Shown: piece by piece, positions 45,161-54,513 of the stretch
How the letters are laid out: each line of letters starts with the position of its first letter
Position numbering within the stretch: position 1 is the first letter of the stretch
DNA from: Eutreptiella sp. 'Long Island Sound 2002'
Lineage: Eukaryota; Euglenozoa; Euglenophyceae; Eutreptiales; Eutreptiaceae
NCBI GenBank assembly: GCA_964036045.1
Contig: OZ038379.1
Span: 71,640,719-71,704,718 of the forward strand
Direction of reading: 5' to 3'
DNA length: 64,000 nt
Notes under the pieces: generated by a model
What the model saw: the letters and a program-made list of their open reading frames with translations, nothing else
Database searches by the model: none
Told to the model about the DNA's origin: nothing
Position numbers and translations under genes: made by a program

Positions 45161-47517
45161 CTAGGGGGGTGCGTCGACGTCCACCTCAATACTCCACTCC
45201 GGTTCAATGTCCACCGGGGCCTTCCGCTCCTCTTCTTTCTCCTCCCCCCCCTCCTCCTCTTTGGTCTCCTCCACCTCCCCCCCCTCCGCCTCCATCCCCT
45301 CTTCCTCTTCGGCCTCCACCCCCTCCTCCTCTTCGGCCTCCTCCCCCTCCTCCTCTTCGGCCCCCTCCACCCCCTCCCCCCCCACAAAAACATGGTCCCC
45401 CTCGAAATACCGCAGGCGCTCCTCGTAGTCGCCGACGTCGTTGGGCGACCACTCAAGGAGGCGGAGATGTTCCCCCTTTGATACCCCTCCTCCGCGTGTT
45501 GGTGTGCCGGCACCCTCACGTCCCTCAAGTCCCCCTTGTCCCCAAAAATGTTGCGCACCGCCCGGCCCAACTGGTGCGCAAGGGGCAGGAGGAGCTCGCA
45601 CAGCACCTCCCACTCCACCTCCTTGTTTGCCCGTGCGGGCAAACCCTGCTCTTCTCTGTCCTATGCGACCTTGACGGTCGCGAAGTCAGAAATCCTGAAA
45701 AAAATGTTTCCGGTTGGCCCCCCTCCCCCACCCCCGGAACATTCCGGAATGTTCCTCCCTCTTTTTGGTGTTCTTTTTGGCGTCCCAAAAAGAACTAATG
45801 GTGACTTGAGGGCAATACCATTCCCCCATGAAGGTATTGCCCTCCTTGTCACCCACAACCACCGCCGGGGGGTCCCATGTGGGTGGCAATGCGCCACCCT
45901 CGCGAACCCCGCGGCGCCACCTCGCGAAGGGGGGTCCCTGGCAGACCCGGCGCACGATGTACGTGTCGCGCGGGCCCGTGCTTTGGGGCCGGGGAACCAC
46001 AGCCTGCAAGACCTTGACGTTGGCGTCGAAGGTCTCCCCCACACTGAACTGCACGAGCTCGCGGTCCTTGGGGTCGGCGATGGCCAGCACCTCGTCATTC
46101 TTCATGGTGCTGACCAATGCTGCAAAAAGGATACATGCAGTAAAGTGCGCCAAGGACAAGAGACGCGCTCCGAAGCACCACTCCAAGGTTGTGTCAGCTA
46201 ACCCAAACAAAACCCAAACACGCTTCTATACACATATGGGCCCGTAATGGGCCATTGCTAAGGCCTCAAAGACGAGAGGCGCGCTCCCAAACCCCACTCC
46301 AAGGTTGTGTCACCTAACCCAAACAACACCCAAACACGCTTCTATACATATATGGGCGCGTAATGGGCCATTGTCACGGCACGGCAAAGAGGATGGGAAA
46401 GGCACATACCTGACTCCTTACGTTTCGCTTCTTCCTCCCGGTCCTTGGCTTCCCGGCGCTGCCAGAACCTCCGAATGAGCTCCTTCGCACCCTTTCTCCC
46501 TAAACAAACAAACCAACAAATGTACAATGTGCGGGAGAAAAAAGGGGCAAACAAGAAAAAATGCACAATGAACACAAAAACGACAAGCAAACAAGTGACG
46601 CCACCACGGGGATACCTCGCTCGCCTGGCGTCTTGGGTGCACCCTCGGCGCGTGGCTCTGGCGAATGGCGTCTCCCCTCCCAGTCCTTCTTCCTTTGCTC
46701 CATTGTTGCTGTAAACAAGGGTTGACGGTGAAGGAACGGAACCATGTAACACGTGCCATGGTGCGTAGCGGTGCACACCACGTTCTGCCTCGGTGCGTGG
46801 TCTTGGGGAGTGCTTTGGCGTGCCCGGAGGGGTTGGACTTGGACTTCGACTTGGAGTACGAGCAATGTCAGGCAAGCGCTCAATCTCAATCTCCTTTTGC
46901 CATTGCGCGTGTGGGTCGTCTGGTTGAGGTTCGCGCCAAGCCACATTCCATGGGTCTTTGCCTTCTTCCATGGGTCTTCCTTCTTGCGCTTCTTCTCCGT
47001 CTTCCATGGGTCTTCCTTCTTGCGCTTCTTCTCCTTCTTCTTTTTGTTGCGCTTGGTTTTGAAGTTGGTGGCGTTGTCGTTCGCCAAGGCCGTCATACCA
47101 ATTGACATGCCACGGTTGGGCCCCATCAAAGGCGACCTCATCCTCTTCTGCAACACAAAGAATAGGTAGGATGGAGGTAGGATAGGGAAAGCACGCAATT
47201 TGCATGAAAATGACGTGAAACGCACAACCAAATCGAAATGTTTGCAACCACATACCATCCGGGTGGGCCCACCAATATTCCGTGGGAGTCTCCGCACCCT
47301 TCTCGTACGCCTCCTCCGGCAACTCGATTTCCTTCTCCTTCCCAACTTTTCCCTTCCATGGCCTCTTAAATCCTTTGGGGGGCAGCATATGAGGGTCGTG
47401 GGGCGGCGATGGGGGTACTTGGATGGGTGCGCCTATTGGGTGGGGACCCAGAGCCTGGTCTGCGTCCTCGGGGTCCTTCCAGTCCCAAGCAGCAGTGGCA
47501 GTGGCTTTGGCAGACAT
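45161..47517 (-). CDS. Unknown multi-exon gene inside the MULE, convergent with the transposase
   Basis: Starts MSAKATATAAWDW at ATG 47517, 193 bp from the right MULE end. Phase-consistent GT-AG model: exon 1 47517-47256, exon 2 47147-46616, exon 3 46495-46410, exon 4 from 46119. Exon 2 encodes a duplicated EEAQEGRPME(D/E)G motif and SPSPTPPGTP; exon 3 a charged helix (AKELIRRFWQRREAK); exon 4 KNDEVLAIADPKDRELVQFSV and FMGEWYCPQV. Later pieces include KEVEWEVLCELLLPLAHQLG (about 45610) and an acidic tail of glutamate runs ending PEWSIEVDVDAPP at 45161, but exon borders there are uncertain and a frame change is needed. I recognise no family. Position recalls mudrB of MuDR, which also converges on its transposase gene; similarity of sequence is not claimed. 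Confidence 0.6.
46155..46380 (-). repeat. Tandem duplication inside intron 3 of the MULE minus-strand gene
   Basis: Two copies of about 115 bp starting gac(a/g)aga(g)gcgcgctcc at 46155 and 46271, each with ccactccaaggttgtgtca and gggc(c/g)cgtaatgggccattg. The first bases resemble the start of the 146-bp repeat at 43328. Confidence 0.75.
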
Positions 47518-47670
47518 AGTTTTGTGAAATGAAGAGCTACAGAGCGCCAGGAAGTGCACATCCCTTAACCTGGCACGCGATGCATCTGTCCTGCCTGTCA
47601 GAAATGTACTGTGATAAAACAAAAAGGTTTTCAGTTTTGTCAAAATTTGACGGTGGATGCGCGTGCGCAA

Positions 47671-47710
47671 TGTGGGCAGATCCTTTAGTCCTACGCGTAC
47701 TCCTAAGCCA
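47671..47710 (-). repeat. MULE right terminal inverted repeat
   Basis: Reverse complement reads tggcttagga gtacgcgtag gactaaagga tctgcccaca in tens and aligns to 8727-8766 at 34/40 positions. It defines the right end of the MULE. Confidence 0.85.
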
Positions 47711-48759
47711 TAGTCCTGCATAGCCATTCCCGGGATGGGCCACCAGCTGGACATAAAGTCGAGTCGGGTTTCTGCACGATCTGTGCATATATTTATGTAG
47801 GGAATTTTCATGTGGTCCGACCTTTGGTAAATTTCTGGCAGTTTCGTGGCCGTTTTGATGGATTTCGTAATTTACAAGGTTGTCAAATCTCGAATTTTTT
47901 GTGTCGATTGTATCAATTCGATGACTGTTAGTTGTTTGCGAGCGTTTCTGGCACCATTTGTCGTGTTTCGCAATGAATGACTGTATCGCAGAGCTGGTTT
48001 TCATGTTTCGCCATTGGTTGTGCTTGGCACTTGGTTTAGTTGCTTTTCTGGCTGCGGCGCCGTTCACCAATATGTCCAGAGGTATGGGCTGTACTTTCCA
48101 TATGTTCAAATCCAGCAAGGTTAAGTTGCGATTTCAAGGTTAAGTTGTGATTTCGGCATGAATGATGACATTATGGTCCTGGTTTGTGAGGGTTGTCTTT
48201 GTTGTTCAATCTGAATCACGACTGTCCGAGGCATTGGGAACAGTTTTGGGAGATGCTTCCTTGTGCATTTCCGATTTCGTCAATGCCACAATTTAGAGTT
48301 CCAATTTGTTGTGTCCTTTTTGTTTGCAGGTGGTGTTAATGGTGGGCCCTTTGGGAGTAAAAGCAAATTTAGCAGACCCTAAGCCTAACAATAAACCTAA
48401 TGACACATTTGTGGGGGGCAAATCGGACTACCCATGGGATTGCATTGGTTGAAAGACATTGGATGATCATTTATTTCCACTAAATCGAAGAAATCGACAT
48501 TACATTGTGCTCTACATTATTGCATGATGAGAGCATTTGTCATTTGAGAGGGATTTGGACAGAGCAGGGTGCTGAGATTGGCATCCCTCACGATTTTGCC
48601 CGAGAAACCACTCCTACAACTAGGCAAGTGTGAAGAGATCGCATTTTTGTTATCCCGTAGGGTCCCGATGGCCATCCGCATCTTCACACTTAGACTTTTT
48701 GTCCGGGATTCCTTGATTTGGTGGGATAGTGTGTTGGGCAGACAGAGTCAAAATGGCCC
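47711..48759. other. Unannotated intergenic sequence
   Basis: A/T-richer than the MULE interior; open frames are under 65 codons and none resembles a known protein. No tRNA, rRNA or repeat signature seen. Confidence 0.5.
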
Positions 48760-49428
48760 GACTGTGACTGAGACTTGACTGAGTCAAAAGATCGATTACT
48801 CGTGACTGACTGGAGTGAGCCAGGGGCGATCGTGACTTGTGACGGAGTCATGACTCAGTTAGCCCAAAAATTTGACTGCAGCTGAAATGGAACCGACACC
48901 ACAGGCAAATCCTACCATTAAGTACGCAGCCCTGAACCAACTCTGCTACCTATCACTGTCCATCCTACAGAAGAAAACTTATAAAGGTCATACATAGTTT
49001 GTTCCAAAACATTTAAAAAAAGCATAGTGCCGGCCCAACCCGGCACCCCAACAAGCATGCCAAAGCGCAAGAAAGTGTCCAAAAATGTAGAAAAGGTGTG
49101 TTTTTGAAATTATGAAATCAAGAAATCCGGCATATCGCGCTTTTTTAGCGCATTTTCTGCAGTCATGTACAGCTAAATTGGCATTGAAATTGGTGCAGTG
49201 TAGGTTCGATCCCCGTTGGGGTCACCGCTGTGCGATCGGCGATCGGCACAGCGATCGCCAGTGCGCCATGGTACAGATCGCATTGGGAATCGAAAACTGA
49301 TCCGTGCCTCCTAAGTGCCCATTCAGTCATAGTCACATAAGTCGACTAGAGCGGCGTGACTCGTGAACTGACTTGACTGAGTCAAAAAATCGTGACTCGT
49401 GACTGACTTGACTGAGTCATTGCAGCAC
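48760..49428. repeat. Region flanked by clusters of TGACTGAGTCA-type palindromes
   Basis: Variants of the near-palindrome ttgactgagtca and of actcgtgactgact recur at 48770-48862 and again at 49350-49425, flanking about 490 bp. The interior includes ggttcgatcccc at about 49203, which matches a Pol III B box (GGTTCGANNCC) and is followed by an imperfect inverted repeat (cgatcggcgatcg). It may be a tRNA-derived or foldback element; no coding content. Confidence 0.45.
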
Positions 49429-51718
49429 GGGATGGGCCCCAACGCGACGCACTAACCCAATCCCGAAACCGTAGCAGTCTGCGATGCTGTGCTACAAGCA
49501 GCTGTTAATCGATTTAAACCTGCGTTCAAATTTTGGAGTTTTTCTCTTCATTGCCGCCGAGTTTTGACCTCGGATTTGGACGCGCTGGCAGCTGGTGTGA
49601 CCAGGAATGGGATCTAGCTGGGGCGGGGGGGATTTTCGAGGGCATCCCAGATATGAGGTTGGGTCAAATTTTCATTGTAAAAAAATATACAGTTTGGTCA
49701 AAAAATGGGAAAATCTCAGCGCCCGTGGAACCATTCACTGTTGCACGTAGCGGAGATATATCCCAGGCCTACACGGTCGGTTTGCAGCGCTCAGGCCGCT
49801 CGACCACATCCGCCGCCGGCTGTCATACTGGCGACTGTGTATATACATTTGTCCTAGTATGTTTAAAACTTTTAAAAAAAACAAGGGGGGGGCGGGCGCC
49901 CCGGCTCGAGGTCCTTATCAATTACCACTCAGTGTGCCTTGGTGCATCCATGGGGACATGTACATAATAAAAGTAGGGCCGGAAAGCCGACATAGGTAGC
50001 CTAATAACACAAACTTACACAAAGGTTAGCAAGTGCACACTTGCATACACAGCGTCAACTCACCGAAATTTGTACCTTTGTGCCACCGTGGCCGTTTCAC
50101 AAACGGGTTTTTTTTGTTTGCAAGCCCTTTTTCTGTACGATACAACAATGTATTTAGATATTACTCATGTCCAATGAGTTTTCAAACGTTTTGCAATGTT
50201 TCATTTTGTAAAAATGTACGAACAACCTCTCTTTTTTCTTGGGGAGAATTTTTTTCTCCCGAGACATAACTTGGCGCCACTGGTGAGTTTTGTGGCGCTT
50301 TTTTTCGATAATGTCCTGTTAAACATGTCCAAGAAGGATATCCTTGGCCCTGCTAGGCCGCCTGCGCACTTTGAGCTATTTTGGTTGAGGGGTGGGGCTC
50401 TCAAGGTTTCACAGGCACAGTGGTGGACAGTAGTTTTGCGCGTGCCACGAATGTACCGCGGGGAGGGCCTGCCCTTGGCCTAACAACCTTTTTTTAGGCG
50501 ATGGGCGACCTAGAGTGGAGGAGGAAAGGGGGGGCGGGGTCTGGGCGGGAGCTCCTGCCCCGCCCCCTCCCAGAATGCACACTAAAGCATCCCCAAGCCA
50601 CCACCCTGTGTGGGACTGTATGGCTGGGACCAGTGGTATGTTCGGACCTTGGAGGAAATTATTCAGTTTGGGACAGGCCAGCTCGATGTCTTCTTCAGAC
50701 GGTGGTACAGGCAGGGCGCGCAGCAACTCTGTCTGGTATCGCCCAGCGCTCCACTCACTTGTTGGGTCTGGACCAAAATCTCAATGTATTCTTTGGCAGG
50801 AAAAAGTCGCAATGTATTTTCCCTTCCATTGTGATCCACTGCTTTTCATGTCACATCTTTTCCTTTCCTCCCTCGTCAAACGGGTTCCAGCAGTGTGCTT
50901 TAAACGCGCTACTCCTGCACACACTGACCATGGCCGTGTAATCAAGTCGTTTTGCCGGAGTTTGTTCTGTGGATCGCGGCGTCTCAGACAATCCCCCGAG
51001 TTGCTTTGGACTGCCATTTCATTTGGGAGTCCTTTAGGCTGCCCAGAGTGTGGCCGGATGGTGCCAGTTCCTGGGTGAGTGCCCGAGGGTTTTGCAAGGC
51101 TGAGACGTGCGTTCAGATTGCAGAGTGCAGATTATCCTTATGCTGTGTGCGCCTTTGGCCTTTCTTCCCCTCGTGACAAAATTTTGCTTCCGTCAACTTC
51201 TCACATAAGCGCCTGTCTTTCACTTTTTTTCCTGGCCGCTCACAGGTTTTACTGTTTTTCTACTGCTTGATTGCCCATCACGGACATCGCCCACGTGCAT
51301 TCTGCATCTTTCGCCCCCCACCATATTTTCAAGCAGTGGCTCAAATTCCTCAGGGTGGCTGGGGATACTTTGCCGCTCTACGAAGTGTGCATGACACAGG
51401 TAAGGAGCCAGTCTGGGACCAGACCTGTTTCAGAAGCGTCTTCCTCTCATCGAACAGCGAAGTCGCCTCAGCCTTCTTTCAGGGGTCGGGCGTACTGATT
51501 CAATGCGCTCTCTGTCTTGGAATTGTGCGCATCCTGGATCTTCAAGAACAAATCTCCTACGAAGTGTGTTCAGGTGCGCGTCAACGGGCCCTGGTCACTA
51601 TTCAACCTACCTTGCCCACCTTGCCCACAACCCGATGCATTGAAGGCCGCTTCAGGCGGTACCATTCAGGACAAAAGTATCACAGTATCACGTTCAGTTG
51701 CCACGGTTCGGCAGTCAC
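49429..51718. other. Gene-poor stretch with a dispersed repeat copy
   Basis: No supported gene. 50268-50480 starts acttggcgccactggtgagttttgtggcgc and resembles 53195-53300 and 53403-53470. Frames up to 214 codons (for example 51267-51911, +) lack any recognisable domain and partly overlap the topoisomerase exons on the other strand. A minus-strand stretch near 50720-50640 (VPPSEEDIELACPKLNNFLQG) looks protein-like but I cannot place it. Confidence 0.4.
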
Positions 51719-52367
51719 CTTTGCAGACAGCATCGATCATCTTGTCACCGATCTTGCACTCGGAGCCGAACTTGGTTTTCACAAGGGTCATCTTCTCCTT
51801 CGTTTGGGAATCGAATTGAGGATTAACTGCAGGAGTGGCGTGCATTATGATGGAGTGCCCTCTGCAGCGCTTGGTGCAACGCTTTCCGTCAGCGAGCACT
51901 TTTGCCAGTGAGGGCACGTAGTGCAGATTTTTGCGGGAGCAATTGTGCAGTGTCCAGTAGAGACATACCAATCAGACAATTGCCGAAAACCCACAAATCA
52001 TTTCTGATGATGTGGGGCTTTGTATCGATTTTCTGCAGCCAAAAGAAGAGGAGAGTTGGCAGCGCCTCACCGCTGTGTCGTCAAGCATCTTTGCATTTGT
52101 TGTGCACAGTGCACAACTTGTGCAGTGGATCTTGCACAACTTGAAGTCCACGCAACTACCCCCAGACTACGACAAGAACTCAATGATCGAAAACTACACA
52201 AAAAAGATCAAAACGCATCGAAGGGCGCACAGGTTTGCCCCCCCCCGCTGAAATACCTTCCTCTTCAATTTTTCACCGATCTTGTCAGTTATCTGGTCGA
52301 GGATGTACTGCACGTGCTTTCCGCCCTTGAACGTCCAAATGCTGTTGACGAAGCTGCAGTGCTGAAA
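51719..52367 (-). CDS. TOP2: DNA topoisomerase II, three exons of the transducer domain
   Basis: Minus-strand exons with GT-AG borders and matching phases: about 52367-52257 (FQHCSFVNSIWTFKGGKHVQ, DQITDKI), 52032-51969 (RNDLWVFGNCLI) and 51826-51719 (NPQFDSQTKEKMTLV, KFGSECKIGDKM). These match the conserved eukaryotic type II topoisomerase strings SFVNSI-T-KGGTHV, NHLWVFVN-LI and NP-FDSQTKE-M at the end of the ATPase/transducer region. Topoisomerase II passes one DNA duplex through another in the nucleus. GHKL ATPase exons upstream and TOPRIM exons (EGDSA, PLRGK) downstream are not visible in the window, so it is a fragment, either captured/degenerate or part of a gene with long introns. Some otherwise conserved residues differ (KGGK for KGGT). 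Confidence 0.75.
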
Positions 52368-52917
52368 CTGTGACCATCATTGTCTTCGATTTCAAGGGTA
52401 GAGTGACGGCTTGGGACCAGTTATTTACCCAGCAACCTGGTCATCCCATTGTCAACCATTGGTCACCAACGACTTACAACTACCGTAATCGTGGAAAGGC
52501 GTAATTTGGAACACGGCGAAAGCTTCTAATGATGGATGAGTGAGTTGGATGTACGAATGAACATTTGTGTATGTTTCAGCTTTGAATGGGGACGACAGTT
52601 CATTTTCTCCTGCTGCCTGAATCAGGGCGCTTCGCGACATACAAATCGCGATACCCTGTTTTGGTGTGTTCTGGTTCAACGGCCTTTTTTTTTCCTTTTC
52701 TAAGCTCGTGAGAGGTCGTTTCCAAAGTAGAAAATATCAGCGTAATGAATTATGGCGCATACGCTGGGGAAAACCAACAATTGAAATTTCATGACAACCA
52801 TTCCACTTCTAAATGCATACATCATGGAAGACACCATACATAGACCATAGTTGACTGTCAAATTTCGATTTTTTTTCACGAACCCCTTCCTCCTGCGGAG
52901 CAATGCCAACCTTTGAC
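52368..52917. other. Intergenic or intronic sequence beside the TOP2 exons
   Basis: No upstream topoisomerase exon, RNA gene or repeat recognised. Confidence 0.45.
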
Positions 52918-53185
52918 CCTAGCTCCTGAGGAGCCACGCCCCTAGCTCTTGAGGAGCAATGACCCTGGCTCCTTAGGAGCAAAATGCTTAACAAGACAAC
53001 CGCCGCTCCTGAGAATCGCCGACCCTGGAGGTGGTACAGGGTCGGTGCTCCTGAGGAGCATTTATCAGGGTCGGTGCTCCTGAGGAGCAGCACCAGGGTC
53101 GGTGCTCCTGAGGAGCCAGGGTCGGTGCTCCTGAGGAGCTGGCTCCTCAGGAGCAGGGTCGGCGATTCTGAGGAGCGGCCATCTC
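52918..53185. repeat. Cluster of GCTCCTGAGGAGC mini-hairpins
   Basis: At least eight copies of the 13-mer gctcctgaggagc or one-base variants (about 52922, 52945, 52968, 53047, 53075, 53104, 53127, 53142) plus partial copies near 53005 and 53167. Each can form a 6-bp stem. Most are joined by agggtcggt. The variants keep pairing at the stem, and one is in the opposite arrangement (gctcctcaggagc). Confidence 0.85.
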
Positions 53186-53194
53186 CCACCTACC

Positions 53195-53470
53195 AGTAGC
53201 TTGGTGCTACCAGTGAGTTGTGTGGCGCTTTTTGTTTTTTGAGAATGTAGCTTGAAACACGTACTAATAGGATGTCTTTGGCCGTGCTCCACCGTCTGTT
53301 CCGGACTTTCATTTATTTGGGCAGGATGGCAGGGCTGTTCGCCTATTTTGGGCAATTTTTGCGATGTTGCATGGTGCATGCAACAAATGTCCCGGGGGCG
53401 GTAACTTGGAGCCACCGGTGAGGTTTGTCGCGCTTTTTCTTCTGAAAATGTACCTTGAAACACGTTGGAA
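53195..53470. repeat. Two diverged copies of a dispersed repeat
   Basis: Starts ttggtgctaccagtgagttgtgtggcgc (53195 region) and ttggagccaccggtgaggtttgtcgcgc (53405 region) resemble 50268 onward. The following bases (tgaaacacgt) also recur. 53470-53812 beyond has nothing recognisable. Confidence 0.55.
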
Positions 53471-53812
53471 ATGTTTTAAGGTTTTAGGGTTGAGGTTTGT
53501 GGTTTCGGGTACTAGACGCCTTTTGGCCCTGGGGGTGTGACGGGTGCATGCCTAGTCGGGTTTGCCCGCAGCTAGAAAGAGCGCGCGTGTGATCACGGTA
53601 TCAAATACATAGATGTACAGTACAGAAAGACAGGGAGAAATGCAAGAGATTTTGTGCATCGCATTGTTTGATACATGGTATTTTTATGGAGTACAAGGAT
53701 CTTGGACATTCCGTATAATTATCAGATTGATTTGGACTTGGTGTGGTACTCCTGTGCATTTTGAAGGATTCCGATTTGAAAAGAAGGGGACAGAAGTCAA
53801 CTTCGATAAAAG

Positions 53813-54450
53813 GGTGGCCACCTGGTCGGGCTGGGTCATATGCTCCCCACCGGGGCCCAGTGGTGGGCCCTTTAAAACACACCTCCTGTCTGGTGGCGCA
53901 GTTCCTCAGGTTCACGAAGCTCGGAGTTCTGTCCTTCCCGGGCTTCTCCATTTCGCCACCCCCCGGTCGGTATGCCTCTTAGCAACGAGGTTGCATTCGC
54001 TTACCCACTATGTCGCCCTCCTGATGTGTGGTCGCTAGGCGAGCCATCGCTGCCGGGCCCATGCTACTGGCTTTTAGCCAGTGGGACCCGCAGAGCTGGC
54101 GCGTAGGCTGTATTGCCAATGGGCTAGTTTGTGGTGCTGTGCACCACTACTGCCTTGGCGGGTGTAGTGCCGTGTGGGTGTTTGCGCGGCGCTTGCAGCA
54201 GGTCAGGGGGGCTGGGGCCGGTGCCGCTTCTCGTTGCCCCCCCTCCTTGCTGTCCCTCCCTCGCGTGCCTGGCGGTGCCCGTGGCGGGTTGCTCCGTCCG
54301 GGTCTCCCTTGTCCTAGCTTATTGGAAACGCCATTCCAGATGGTCTGTGCGTTGTGCGAGCTCGGTCTAGTTGCTGTTCTGGTGCGCGTTGTATGCTGGT
54401 TGTGTGTTCATGTGCTCGCGCTCTCGCGGTGCTCGCGCCCCACCTCCTTG
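53813..54450 (-). repeat. Dispersed repeat, copy 2 (inverted relative to 40690-41383)
   Basis: On the minus strand it shares the long run of landmarks with copy 1, including the A-box-like gggcgacatagtgggtaagcg (about 54028-54008). The end containing that motif is toward 53813. It sits next to the truncated end of element E's 3' LTR. Confidence 0.65.
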
Positions 54451-54513
54451 TTTTTTTGCGGGCGCACTTCGGGAGTTCCCCTCTGAAGCCCGTTCGGATT
54501 CCAATTGGCTGCT

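Larger units (their letters stand above)
8727..47710. mobile_element. Giant Mutator-like element (MULE) with nested insertions
   Basis: Bounded by inverted repeats at 8727-8766 and 47671-47710. Inside are a FAR1/SWIM-type transposase gene starting 181 bp from the left end and a convergent multi-exon gene starting 193 bp from the right end. The span is 38,984 bp. Removing the nested retrotransposon B and its 4-bp duplication leaves about 16.3 kb. It also contains a 6.5-kb satellite, a duplicated piece of the transposase gene and a 146-bp tandem repeat. I find no clean 9-bp target duplication: flanks are ...TAGTA at left and TAGTC... at right. Confidence 0.8.

Noticed and set aside
49140-49260. 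tRNA gene at the GGTTCGATCCCC motif
   Set aside because: No convincing acceptor stem, anticodon arm or A box at the right spacing; only a B-box match.
51267-51911. 214-codon plus-strand frame
   Set aside because: Overlaps a topoisomerase II exon on the opposite strand and has no recognisable domain.
52918-53185. CRISPR-like array
   Set aside because: Units are 13-bp palindromes with short, irregular spacers in eukaryotic DNA; no cas genes.
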